The notes below the pieces were generated by a model. That model saw nothing but the letters and a program-made list of their open reading frames with translations, had not been told where the DNA came from and ran no database searches. From assembly GCF_900103665.1 (NCBI RefSeq), contig NZ_FNGY01000011.1, forward strand, positions 186,001-250,000: a DNA stretch of 64,000 nucleotides. The letters are read 5' to 3'. This DNA is from Pedobacter steynii. Its GTDB lineage: Bacteria > Bacteroidota > Bacteroidia > Sphingobacteriales > Sphingobacteriaceae. A program made the translations under genes and the position numbers. This document shows positions 9,101 through 16,219 of the stretch, piece after piece (within the stretch, counting starts at the first letter, position 1; each line of letters opens with the position of its first letter).

Positions 9101-9505
9101 TGTGATTTTTCCTGTAATGCGCCCCGGCTGTTGCGGAACAGGCTTAGCATCGATGATGATGTAATTCTTAAAGAGCCGATAATTAAGATTTGTTTTCTCG
9201 AGGATGCTTCGCAGCACAGCGCCCGCTGTAATGTCATTATTGTTTAAAGTGATCTTTTTACTTTCCTTTTGGAGCATTTCATCTGCATAGGATATTCTGA
9301 TGCCACTTTTTCGCGAAAGCGCGATCAGCCCTTCTTCTACAGAAGCGTTATTAAGTTTAATCTCGATCTTTAGCTTATCGAGGTTTTGGCCCCGTACATT
9401 ACTGGCAACCAAAACCCCAATGAAGCTGAGCTGGAAGACTGCAAAAATCAGGGATAATTTCATGATAAATGGAATTGTTGGGCGTAGTTTTCCTACATTA
9501 TGCAT
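6164..9505 (-). CDS. STN-domain TonB-dependent receptor (FecA-like signalling type)
   Basis: 1113 residues. In order: an N-terminal signal region (a second Met at residue 15 begins a classical signal peptide), an STN domain (about 45-115) that usually contacts a FecR anti-sigma factor, a carboxypeptidase-regulatory-like beta domain (about 128-205), a plug domain containing VVIRGIAERYNVSLLNG and PYGFAGGLVQITTK, and a 22-strand-type barrel ending in the aromatic FSLSFSYNF. The plug signature resembles the TonB-receptor subgroup with 'GFAGGLVQI' and 'LGFDDG' motifs rather than SusC. It imports an unknown ligand across the outer membrane and probably signals its presence through FecR to the sigma factor encoded upstream. 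The spacer from fecR is 197 bp and should hold its own sigma-dependent promoter. Confidence 0.88.
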   Translation of the reverse strand: MHNVGKLRPTIPFIMKLSLIFAVFQLSFIGVLVASNVRGQNLDKLKIEIKLNNASVEEGLIALSRKSGIRISYADEMLQKESKKITLNNNDITAGAVLRSILEKTNLNYRLFKNYIIIDAKPVPQQPGRITGKITDNRGELMPSTTVKIVETGQAVQSTVDGRYSISLKPGTYTLEVSYISYLKQRITDVVVKAGEITALDISMKPDARGLSEVIITSSYKKASAVGLYALQKNTSNLSDGISAEQIGATPDKHVGETLKRITGVSTNENKKVVIRGIAERYNVSLLNGSTLPSTDVQERDFEFNLIPTNLVENIVVAKSITADMPYGFAGGLVQITTKSVPESNFLSVSAGTSFNSRTTGKDFLGYGRGKYDYLGFDDGGRDRFPKDLLNLAGKFSPTLGDSQNEIKAAQVGEQNKRIGSTARLGARVFESMPSQNYQLSLGRTYALSSKKERKLGFVGSLSYRNTQTNDYISTMRRGDWTQMPTRGDDPADINTGNIYGFNTTLGLLLNGGFKTERHQINTYNLYTRIFDNRFSRYTGWEHNNPKEESERKFPGIEEDDRPKFTDLLQNKVSGVHHIKPLKIEWSLARTSLKSLEQDAISASLGSKEIGNRVLYIYTPSSTSDPGFGTLHRDEYIYKEQNFDGSLSAAYDFKLGSTQHIFKAGVNYLKKHAYYDWEVLPIAKGTNSTVPTELLSIQDWGNYMSMENVANSLFYFKQNYGSNKFEAKSVNKGVFAMFDHKLLPNLRVVWGARAEYFKMDTIVNSASLLRDLKSKIFFEEKKDWYFLPSANLTYSPLKDLNLRASYAKAAVRPGLMENSRFSRFNPNYGSDVRSNGVSSTLINNYDAKIELFPGAGELLSVAYFYKYFDKPAEYYRIDNENNGRGYITISNSDWAKVKGWEFELRKSLGFIYQGLPFLKNIYLSGNLTLQKSEVRARVVQYEETASKTDTMYYRYLKYPRALYGQVPLLYNAGIQYVGKKLGLNLTYNHSGYKTFITGIDPSLVEYERPRSQMDAQISYKFMKGKMETKLNMSNLLDAPFRYFINAQSTYEQKPGTEHLQDLEWNDKYKYKFGFSEKFEEGYVDPVSNRQVGDRQTSTRYTGRTFSLSFSYNF

Positions 9506-9549
9506 ATTTTTGAATGTTAATGTTGTTTGATAAAAGCACTTTAATTGTA

Positions 9550-9566
9550 TCCGGGCCTGGCCCGGA
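9550..9566. repeat. GC-rich palindrome in fecR-receptor spacer
   Basis: The 17-nt sequence at 9550-9566 has 8-nt arms (TCCGGGCC/GGCCCGGA) around one central base, or 7-bp arms with a 3-nt loop. It stands out in an AT-rich spacer. It may be part of the receptor mRNA leader or of an antisense RNA; no function can be fixed. Confidence 0.45.
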
Positions 9567-9623
9567 GCATTTCACCTGCAGTACAGCGTCTTGGTAAACA
9601 TGTTACTGCATGTGATCACATCT

Positions 9624-9660
9624 TCCGTTTCCGGATTACCGGGAACGGATTTTTTGTTTT
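9624..9660 (+). terminator. Terminator-like hairpin on the strand opposite the receptor leader
   Basis: 11-nt arms at 9624-9634 and 9639-9649 (one G-T wobble), loop ATTA, followed directly by a T-tract (TTTTTTGTTTT) on the plus strand. All flanking genes run on the minus strand, so it would not terminate them. It is oriented to end a plus-strand transcript antisense to the TonB-receptor leader. Confidence 0.5.
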
Positions 9661-9702
9661 AGTAAAGATTAACTGTCCATTTTTCTCCTTTCTGTTTTTT
9701 TC

Positions 9703-10710
9703 TTATTTGTTGCCGGAAATAATGACTTTCTGACTTCCGTTAAAACGGTATTTCAGCTGAGCCGTATTACAGATGATGTCTAGCGCATCTGTCAGCGCTG
9801 CTGTCCCGTCTATACTTAGTGAAAAGCGTTTGCGAACCGATGCAGACTTTTCAAAACTAATTTCTACACCATACCAATTTCCAAGCTCAGCGCCAATTTG
9901 CGCCAGCGAACGATTTTTGAAGGAAATTTCTCCTCTTGCCCAGCCTTTAACCGAAGAGATATCGGGAGCTGTTGTTACTGCACTTCCAGTTCTATCATCC
10001 CAGCTGATTCCCTCTCCCGGGGTCAGCACTGCGAGTTCAGACTTTACTTTCGTGTTTTCCAGCCTGGATACCTGAACTTTGCCGGTCGCCACTTCAACAC
10101 TCAGTGCCTCCCCTTTAAATGCGGTAATTTTGAATGAAGTACCTAAAACCCTGGTTTGTATTTTCCCGGTATGAATCACAAAAGGCCGTTTTGAATCTTT
10201 TGTAATTTCAAAAAACGCTTCCCCACTAAGCATTAATGTTCGTTCGTTCCCTGCAAATTGCTCGGGGAATCTAATACTGCTGCCCGCACCAAGGTAAACC
10301 ATTGAGCTATCCGGCAGCGTGATCCTGGAACGGACACCTCTTGGATTGACCTTTTCTATCATGGCAATGGAAGCAACATGCGTTGCCCCTGCTCCCGATT
10401 TGTTGAAAAAATATCCGGCAATACCTAGCACTAACACACAAGCCGCAGCATAAGCCATCCATTGGCTGCTCCATAATTTAACAGCTGGCTTTTTAAAATA
10501 TCTATCACGGAACTCCTGGTTCCATTCTTCCAAAACGTTTTCATCGGACGATACCTTCTCCATTGCAGAAAAGTCAGCTTCCAGCAACTCTTCCAATGCC
10601 TGCTGCCAAGTTGGATCTTGAAGAAACTGTTGCACCTGTAGCAGGTCCTCAGCTGTGCAGCGGTCATTGATATAGCGGATTAAAAGTTCCTTGTCTATTT
10701 CTTTCTTCAT
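9703..10710 (-). CDS. FecR-type anti-sigma factor
   Basis: An ATG at 10710 gives 335 residues; an upstream TTG at 10728 in the same frame is less likely. The N-terminal cytoplasmic part (about 1-80) is acidic and helical and should bind the sigma factor. One membrane segment follows (about 85-102, AYAAACVLVLGIAGYFF), then a periplasmic FecR beta domain (GVRSRITLPDSSMVYLGAGS, about 125-235) and a C-terminal DUF4974-like domain (RSLAQIGAELGNWYGVEI). In this family the periplasmic part receives the signal from the STN domain of a TonB receptor and releases or activates the sigma factor. It lies between the sigma gene (upstream) and the receptor gene (downstream), as expected. Confidence 0.9.
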   Translation of the reverse strand: MKKEIDKELLIRYINDRCTAEDLLQVQQFLQDPTWQQALEELLEADFSAMEKVSSDENVLEEWNQEFRDRYFKKPAVKLWSSQWMAYAAACVLVLGIAGYFFNKSGAGATHVASIAMIEKVNPRGVRSRITLPDSSMVYLGAGSSIRFPEQFAGNERTLMLSGEAFFEITKDSKRPFVIHTGKIQTRVLGTSFKITAFKGEALSVEVATGKVQVSRLENTKVKSELAVLTPGEGISWDDRTGSAVTTAPDISSVKGWARGEISFKNRSLAQIGAELGNWYGVEISFEKSASVRKRFSLSIDGTAALTDALDIICNTAQLKYRFNGSQKVIISGNK

Positions 10711-10831
10711 GCTTATGGTATTGGGCAAGGTGCCCTATCCATACATACCGTAAGAAATAGAATTTATACCCAATGGAAATAGCGGCCATTTTTCAAAAAA
10801 CCTACAACACACTGATAATGAGACGGAAAAT

Positions 10832-11431
10832 TTAATTAAAAACCGAGATTCCAAGAATAGATAGAAAAAACAAGACCATCTCTCCATTTTTGCGCATGAA
10901 GTTTCTAACGGTATGAAAAGAATCCGTAAGATGGCGGTTTACCGTTTTTGAGGAAATATCAAGTTCAGCGGCTATTTCCTGGTAGCTCATTCCTTGTCGC
11001 TGACGCATTTCAAATACCAGTCTTCTCTGAGGGCTCAGGCAGTTCAGGCTTTCCTCATACAATGTAGTTAGTTCGCGGTACTGAATCAGGTCATCTGCCT
11101 GTTCAACTGACACAGGTTCCACGAGCATTTGCTCCATAGGCAATAAAGAGAGGGTTTTCTTTCGGAACTGATCGACTATCGCTGCTTTCAGCAAGTGAAA
11201 AAGGAAGGGTTCCAGGCTTTGGCGATCATTGGCTAACTCCTCCTTTTTTTGCCAGGCCTTGAACATCACATCCATCGCAATTTCCTTCGCCAGTTCTGAG
11301 TCTGAGTTATAACGGGAAGCAAACCTGAGCAGTTTAGGAAAATGAAGTTTAAACAACTGGCTGAATGCACTCTCGTCTCCATTTTTCCAAAGGCTAATCA
11401 ATTCACGTTCGTCTTTCGGAGTTTGGGACAT
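10832..11431 (-). CDS. ECF-type RNA polymerase sigma factor (FecI-like)
   Basis: 199 residues from the ATG at 11431; a TTG at 11455 in frame is probably not used. Region 2 is seen at about residues 20-90 (SAFSQLFKLHFPKLLRFA and EIAMDVMFKAWQKK). Region 4, with its helix-turn-helix, is near 130-180 (LSPQRRLVFEMRQRQGMSYQ then EIAAELDISSKTVNRHL). The C-terminus is hydrophobic (VLFFLSILGISVF), which is common in the Bacteroidota sigma-70 group next to FecR genes. It should direct RNA polymerase to the downstream receptor promoter when FecR is triggered. The gap to fecR is 121 bp. Confidence 0.92.
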   Translation of the reverse strand: MSQTPKDERELISLWKNGDESAFSQLFKLHFPKLLRFASRYNSDSELAKEIAMDVMFKAWQKKEELANDRQSLEPFLFHLLKAAIVDQFRKKTLSLLPMEQMLVEPVSVEQADDLIQYRELTTLYEESLNCLSPQRRLVFEMRQRQGMSYQEIAAELDISSKTVNRHLTDSFHTVRNFMRKNGEMVLFFLSILGISVFN

Positions 11432-11631
11432 TTCGACCAATTTTATTTCCACCAAAAGTACGGTACAGGTAAATAACGACAGGTTAAATGTATGTTAACG
11501 ATTTGTTAGGTATAAATCCATGTCATAGACAAAAAAATCTTCCAGAACTGTTCATACAAATTTTTAGTATTGCCGACAAGATCAATCAATAAGTAGAAAG
11601 CATCCGTAAAAGTGACTAATCTTAAAGAATA

Positions 11632-11663
11632 AAAGCCTTTTAGTTTTGACGCTAAAAGGCTTT
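11632..11663 (-). terminator. Intrinsic terminator of tRNA-Ala
   Basis: 12-nt arms at 11632-11643 and 11652-11663 with an 8-nt loop. On the minus strand the stem lies 4 nt past the tRNA CC end and is followed by a T-rich run. Confidence 0.85.
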
Positions 11664-11669
11664 CTAAGG

Positions 11670-11743
<74 letters not shown>

Positions 11744-12231
11744 TCGTGGCTTGTGGGTGGCAAAAGTAATTAAAAGTTCAGCTTTTGCAAATTAAAAATC
11801 AAAATAGATGATAATCTCTGTTTCACACCTTCAGCTTGGGGATTAAATGAATAAAAAGAATGGCGTTATTTTTTTGTGAACTAAGTGACTGACTATAAAT
11901 TTAACATAGCCAAACGAACCTTCCATTCTCATATCAAAATGTAACCGTCCTCATTTTGATCAAACGCTGCTCATTTCAAATGCAAAAAGGCTGATTCATT
12001 CCATCGTAATTACACTTTAAAAGTATTTTCCACTACAATAATCATTAAAAACCAAATACAAATCTGAACCGGTATCAGGTATGCGATAGTTTAAATATTC
12101 AAATTAAATCAAGGTAACATTCGGACTTACCATCCAAGGTCGGAAATGCGGAATAACGACACCAGCGTGCTAAACAAAAACCATCCGCAGCAACAATAAT
12201 TATTAACATAAAAAAACTAATCATCTAAAAC
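11744..12231. other. 488-bp intergenic region upstream of the small unknown gene
   Basis: This AT-rich spacer holds one perfect 9-bp inverted repeat (11933-11941/11952-11960, 10-nt spacer). There are no convincing open frames and no clear TTG-N19-TAnnTTTG promoter. It probably carries the promoter of the gene at 12232. Confidence 0.5.
11933..11960. repeat. Inverted repeat ATCAAAATG-N10-CATTTTGAT
   Basis: Perfect 9-bp arms separated by 10 bp, about one helical turn between arms, so it could be a dimeric-repressor operator. It lies 270 bp before the small gene at 12232. Its role is inferred from symmetry only. Confidence 0.35.
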
Positions 12232-12573
12232 ATGGAACTAAAAAATGAAAATGCAAAGAAATTCTTTGCCAGTCTTTACGCCACAAAACATGTAGACACC
12301 GACGGACATTTCGACTCAATGGTAACTTCTCTTGTAGCTAAACTCGGCGATAAGGTAGTAACCGGAGACCAGGCTCTGCAAGGCTTAATGTTTAACTATG
12401 TTCTTTCAGATCCTAAACATGCAGCAGAAGGCAGAAAAATTTCCGCTGCATTGGCAGGAATTAAACAACGCTCAGTTGATGCGTTCCTGAAAGCTTTTCC
12501 AAAATCTGACATCAACAGTTTGATTGACGCAGCAAAAACAGCTGGTTACGCTGTAGATGTCTTAAAAAAATAA
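12232..12573 (+). CDS. Small soluble protein of unknown function
   Basis: 113 residues, helical, no signal peptide, no cysteine. I do not recognise the family with certainty. The N-terminus (NENAKKFFASLYATKH) and the C-terminus (INSLIDAAKTAGYAVDVLKK) both loosely resemble Nif11-type leader segments, in which FF..L near the start and 'AKEAGY' near the end recur. However, there is no leader-cleavage Gly-Gly and no short core, so this is only a hint. It is followed 71 bp later by the tandem cupin gene on the same strand, but a strong terminator-like hairpin sits between them. The ATG at 12232 follows an A-rich leader, as is usual for well-translated Bacteroidota genes. Confidence 0.65.
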   Translation: MELKNENAKKFFASLYATKHVDTDGHFDSMVTSLVAKLGDKVVTGDQALQGLMFNYVLSDPKHAAEGRKISAALAGIKQRSVDAFLKAFPKSDINSLIDAAKTAGYAVDVLKK

Positions 12574-12595
12574 ACAGCAACACACCAACACAGGC

Positions 12596-12630
12596 AGGGC
12601 CCGCATCAGTCTGATGCGGCCCTCCTATTT
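12596..12630 (+). terminator. Intrinsic terminator or attenuator after the small gene
   Basis: A near-perfect GC-rich palindrome, CCGCATCAGTCTGATGCGG at 12601-12619, is extended by GGG/CCC with one bulged base and followed by a T-rich segment. It should stop most transcription from the small gene, or allow partial read-through to the cupin gene 15 bp later. Confidence 0.75.
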
Positions 12631-12644
12631 AAAATTCATTCCAA

Positions 12645-13922
12645 ATGAAAAACAGCTTAGCTACTATCCATGAATTAAGAATTGAAAGTAACTGGAGAAT
12701 CGATAACGGTAAGGATTCATTTGTAGTCCCTTTTCCCTCCACTTACCCCTTTACCTTAGTCTTCCACGGCCAGTCTAAATTTGAATACGGACACTACGGC
12801 ATTCACCTTGGCCAGGAAGACCGACTGACCTTTCTAGGCGATCCCAACCAGGAAATCAAAGCCTATTTTATAGACTGCAGGAAGGATTCTCCAACCAAAG
12901 GAAAAAGACTAATTTATATATTAAATCCATCCAGCGAATACTGCCTCTGCATTCCGCCTGGTGTCGCACATGCATTTGACGGACTGGAAAACATCTATAC
13001 GCTAAATACCTATAAACTATATTTACCCAGCCCGGACAAGTGGTTAAACGGAGAAACAAACTGGAATATCGAAAATGATGTGATTAATTTGCCTATGGAT
13101 GTTTCAGATGATCAGCTTAATTTTTTTGAGCCCAACAATTGTGAAGCATCAGAAGTATTTTATGAATTAATCCGGGCTCATCAAAAGGAAAACTTACCTA
13201 AAATAGACTCAGAATACCCATTCACCGAAGATCTTGAATTTAATGATGGTTCCTCTGCACGCCTTATGTTTAGAAAGACGGAGCTGAAAAAGAACCACTT
13301 CCCGGATTGGGAACCAATAGAAGGTATCCAGGGTTTAGGATGGGAGAAACATTTAATCTATTGGAGTGGTGATGAATCGGGTTTTATCCCTTTTCTCGAC
13401 AGCTCAACCTTCTATGTGGTAGATCATGGCGTTGAATCGTATACCCATGACGCCTTTGGCATTCACCTTTCCCAGCAAGACAGGTTAACATTTGTCGGTG
13501 ACCCGGATCAAACTGTGACTTTACATCTTGTAGATTGCCGGCAAGACTCCCCAACAAAACACCAGGAAATAAAAATTGAGTTTAAACCATCACCATTAAG
13601 GTTTTTAGTCATTCCTACAGGAGTAGCCCATAGGTTCGAGAATTTACATAAAGTTTTTACGATCAACAGGCCTTTCATTTACTCCGACGATATCGAAGAA
13701 TATGAGCCAGGAAATGATGTGATTGACTGGGATATCGCCAATAAATCTTATCCAAGTTACCAGGTTTCTTCACAACCTGCAACCGAAGCTTTTTATAAAT
13801 TGCAGGCCCGGTCACAACAGTCATTAATGTCTCAGCCAGCAACCCATTCTACACCTATAGTTATTGCAACGGTAGACAACGAGGGTAATGACATCAAAGT
13901 AGCGATCAGAAAAAATGAATAA
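12645..13922 (+). CDS. Tandem RmlC-like double cupin protein
   Basis: 425 residues made of two repeated domains (about 1-180 and 195-385) plus a short tail. Both domains resemble dTDP-4-dehydrorhamnose 3,5-epimerase (RmlC). Domain 1 has HYGIHLGQEDRLTF, DCRKDSPT and IPPGVAHAF; domain 2 has AFGIHLSQQDRLTF, DCRQDSPT and IPTGVAHRF. In RmlC these correspond to RGLHxQ (catalytic His), DLRxDSPT and VPEGFAHGF. The His residues are kept in both copies, but the Arg of RGLH is replaced, so epimerase activity is doubtful. No sugar-nucleotide genes are nearby, unlike genuine rmlC. The protein is cytoplasmic (no signal). A sugar-binding or isomerase-like role is possible but unproven. Confidence 0.72.
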   Translation: MKNSLATIHELRIESNWRIDNGKDSFVVPFPSTYPFTLVFHGQSKFEYGHYGIHLGQEDRLTFLGDPNQEIKAYFIDCRKDSPTKGKRLIYILNPSSEYCLCIPPGVAHAFDGLENIYTLNTYKLYLPSPDKWLNGETNWNIENDVINLPMDVSDDQLNFFEPNNCEASEVFYELIRAHQKENLPKIDSEYPFTEDLEFNDGSSARLMFRKTELKKNHFPDWEPIEGIQGLGWEKHLIYWSGDESGFIPFLDSSTFYVVDHGVESYTHDAFGIHLSQQDRLTFVGDPDQTVTLHLVDCRQDSPTKHQEIKIEFKPSPLRFLVIPTGVAHRFENLHKVFTINRPFIYSDDIEEYEPGNDVIDWDIANKSYPSYQVSSQPATEAFYKLQARSQQSLMSQPATHSTPIVIATVDNEGNDIKVAIRKNE

Positions 13923-13928
13923 CACCAA

Positions 13929-13972
13929 ATACGCTGATTTGATATTTATCAACTGAAGTCAAATCAGCGTAT
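13929..13972. terminator. Bidirectional terminator between convergent genes
   Basis: 14-bp perfect arms at 13929-13942 and 13959-13972, with a 16-nt loop. The right arm includes the stop codon of the minus-strand 125-aa gene, so the hairpin is shared by both convergent transcripts. Confidence 0.7.
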
Positions 13973-14341
13973 ATCTTCATAAACAACTTCAAAACCATGG
14001 TATTCAGATTTCAATTTAATACACAATCCTTTTTGGAAATTCTCCTTGATTAAGCCCTCTGCAATACAATATAAATCTAGTCCGGGTGGTTTGATGATCA
14101 AAGTCAGCTGATAACGCTGAACCTCATCATTCTTTTCCGGCAGTGGATAAACTTCCAGCGTTCTGTTTTTGATATATGCTCCGGCGCTGTGCAAAGCATC
14201 GTCGATGAGATACATCACATTATCGTCCCAGGTCACATCTAAATTTGAAGGCCCGTTATATTCACAAAGTACAGAAACAGGGAATTCTACCCTGATTTCA
14301 ATTGCCTGTTCATATAAAACGCTGACTTCAGATCTCTTCAT
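13964..14341 (-). CDS. Unknown small protein coupled to a metallophosphoesterase
   Basis: 125 residues, soluble, mixed alpha/beta, not recognised. Visible features are an N-terminal YEQAIEIRVEFPVSVLCEY strand region and an acidic middle (DVTWDDNVMYLIDDAL). Its ATG lies inside the last codons of the upstream phosphoesterase gene (14-bp overlap in another frame), so the two are almost certainly translated from one mRNA and may act together. There is no domain evidence for function. The frame and overlap arrangement support it as a real gene. Confidence 0.65.
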   Translation of the reverse strand: MKRSEVSVLYEQAIEIRVEFPVSVLCEYNGPSNLDVTWDDNVMYLIDDALHSAGAYIKNRTLEVYPLPEKNDEVQRYQLTLIIKPPGLDLYCIAEGLIKENFQKGLCIKLKSEYHGFEVVYEDIR

Positions 14342-14891
14342 GCTCCAAAGATTGGGTCCAGCTTTTTGTTTTCATGATCGCTTTAACTTCATCATAAGAT
14401 AGCGGATAAAAATTCTGTGCATCCACCCCAACATCAAAAGAAAGCCGATGAGGCAAGTCCGGTAAATTTCCATGGGAATGTCCATATAAATGCCATGTAC
14501 CCCTGGAATCTCCCCTCCATACCCTCATTGCATAATGAAAAAGAACAATTCTTTGTACACCGTTCCCGCGTTCCTCATCTTTAATCTTAATTTCGTGGTA
14601 TTCCTTTATCCACTTGAACCTTTTCCTGTTTCCCAAAGCCGAACCTTCATGATTTCCGACAATCAGGTAAATAATGCCGTTTAGCCTGTTGACAATCGCT
14701 TGAAACTCTTCCGGACTGGTAATTCCAAAGTCACCAAGATGATAGACCTCATCAGTTGGCCCAATCTTCTCGTTCCATCTGGCAATCATGACCTCATTCA
14801 TCTCCTCAACATTTAGAAACGGCCGATTGCTAAATTTAATAATGTTAGCATGTCCGAAATGATGATCAGATGTGAAAAATATTTTACTCAT
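14328..14891 (-). CDS. Metallophosphoesterase (calcineurin-like, cytosolic)
   Basis: 187 residues carrying the complete set of metal-binding motifs of small calcineurin-like phosphoesterases: SDHHFGH (residues 8-14), HLGDFG (about 51-56), VGNHEGS (about 78), FHYAMRVW (about 118) and YGHSHGN (about 135). No signal peptide is present. Members of this group hydrolyse phosphomonoesters or phosphodiesters using two metal ions; the physiological substrate is unknown. The C-terminus overlaps the start of the 125-aa gene. About 120 bp separate it from the DUF6266 gene upstream on the same strand, so a shared operon is possible but not shown. Confidence 0.88.
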   Translation of the reverse strand: MSKIFFTSDHHFGHANIIKFSNRPFLNVEEMNEVMIARWNEKIGPTDEVYHLGDFGITSPEEFQAIVNRLNGIIYLIVGNHEGSALGNRKRFKWIKEYHEIKIKDEERGNGVQRIVLFHYAMRVWRGDSRGTWHLYGHSHGNLPDLPHRLSFDVGVDAQNFYPLSYDEVKAIMKTKSWTQSLEHEEI

Positions 14892-15014
14892 TAACTTATC
14901 ATATTAGTATATCCAGGTATCCCCAGTTTTATTGAAAAAACTGCTCATACAAATCCCGCCCGATCTTAAGCTAAGATAGGTTTCTTTAGGAAAAAGCTAT
15001 ATTTTTATTGGTCA

Positions 15015-15836
15015 TCACCCAGGTTTCCCCGGAAGGTGCTCCAGTTTCTTTTTCAGCACCTCGTACTCTCTTTCCAGATTTCTGAAGGCTTTGGTATCGA
15101 CGGGTTTCCCCCGATTATCCTCCAGCTGTTTTAAATAATCGGCTTCCACTATCTCAAAACGCTGTTTTACCAGGGCATATTTATCTTTCTGCTCCCGCTT
15201 TTCCTTGCTTTCCATCTCTCCGTTCAGGTTTCCAATGTAAGCACTGTCTGAAATGGCCTTACCATTCGCGGATTTAAAGCAGATGTACGCTTCAATCGGT
15301 TCATGAAGCAGCTGCTCAGGCAAGTTCACAAAATATGACCCGGCATCTCTCCTGCAGGCGTTAATCACAGGCATTGCTTTTTTTTCCAAAGGATGATAAA
15401 GAAGAATCATTACGGTATCATTGTACTGGCCACTAGGGTTCCAGCTTACCAATACACCTTTTTCTCTCTTCTCGATTTTCAGGTCATTTGCGCCTGGTAT
15501 ATTACCGTTGCTGAGTATAACCTTGCTATAATCCACGGATATATTAGGGTATTCCCCCTTTAAAGCGTGTTTTTTAATATAGGAAGTGGCGAGGTTATGG
15601 GCATTCCGAACCGTTCCTCTTGCTTCCAGCTCAAAACTGACATTTGTAAACTCAGAGATCCTGCTCACCATTTCCATGGTCACTGACATTGCCTGACGGT
15701 TAGCCAGCTGATTCCTGCTTGGTTTGCCTGGATCGCCGATGGTACGAACAATAGGCTGTCCGTTCAGCATGTAAAAAACCAGGTTATGTAATTTTCCGTT
15801 TAAGGCGCCCAGAGGACCATTCGGTGCTTTTGCCAT
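15015..15836 (-). CDS. DUF6266 family protein
   Basis: The ATG at 15836 gives 273 residues starting MAKAPNGPLGALNGKLHN; the in-frame TTG two codons upstream (15842) is less likely. The N-terminal part (GKLHNLVFYMLNGQPIVRTI then KPSRNQLANRQAMSV) matches the pattern of the DUF6266 family, which is common in Sphingobacteriaceae and has no known function. A central fibronectin-like strand segment (KGVLVSWNPSGQYNDTVMILL) follows. The C-terminal 65 residues are charged and likely coiled coil (KEKREQKDKYALVKQRFE). There is no signal peptide. No neighbour explains it. Confidence 0.75.
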   Translation of the reverse strand: MAKAPNGPLGALNGKLHNLVFYMLNGQPIVRTIGDPGKPSRNQLANRQAMSVTMEMVSRISEFTNVSFELEARGTVRNAHNLATSYIKKHALKGEYPNISVDYSKVILSNGNIPGANDLKIEKREKGVLVSWNPSGQYNDTVMILLYHPLEKKAMPVINACRRDAGSYFVNLPEQLLHEPIEAYICFKSANGKAISDSAYIGNLNGEMESKEKREQKDKYALVKQRFEIVEADYLKQLEDNRGKPVDTKAFRNLEREYEVLKKKLEHLPGKPG

Positions 15837-16219
15837 ATTCAATAGATTAATTGTTCAACAACAACAGTTAATAAGTTTAATATCAATAATACTAATATAG
15901 CGAATAAATTTTATTAAAGTCAACAATAAGTGTACACCAAGCTGCCGCCTGCTCTTATTTTACAATTAATTTTCACAGGAGAATAATGGAGATTGATTGG
16001 GCTACAGACCCTATTAGGCCCTAGCAACCTACAGTTAATAAAGGAACAAAATAAAAGTAACCGGAAGCCTGGTATAAGCGCTTCCACTACGACGACACCG
16101 GTCAGCTATAACCAAATGTCTTTTTTACAAGAGGATAACAGGTTGTAACAAAACATTTAAAGTTTTTCCTATCTTCAGATTCTCAACAACAACAATTAGG
16201 GACGGATATATTTATTAAA
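15837..16219. other. 383-bp intergenic region with a possible relic of coding sequence
   Basis: This divergent spacer between the DUF6266 gene and the DUF4304-like gene is mostly AT-rich. A more GC-rich island at 16061-16111 reads in one frame as a 16-residue peptide ending FHYDDTGQL, a YD-repeat-like string, bounded by stops on both sides. A segment at 15990-16035 recalls part of a SAM riboswitch core but is incomplete. No convincing promoter is seen. Confidence 0.4.

Noticed and set aside
10710..10728. A TTG start six codons before the fecR ATG.
   Set aside because: The ATG at 10710 starts with MKKEID, typical of FecR; the extra residues carry no conserved feature. The same reasoning moved several other TTG starts downstream (sigma factor, SusD at 22262, SurE, DUF6266, ankyrin, DUF5683, OppA-like).
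15990..16035. GGGCTACAGACC...GGCCCTAGCAACCT looked like part of a SAM-I riboswitch core.
   Set aside because: The 5' P1 strand and GAGGG-type segments are missing, and the next genes are unrelated to methionine or SAM.
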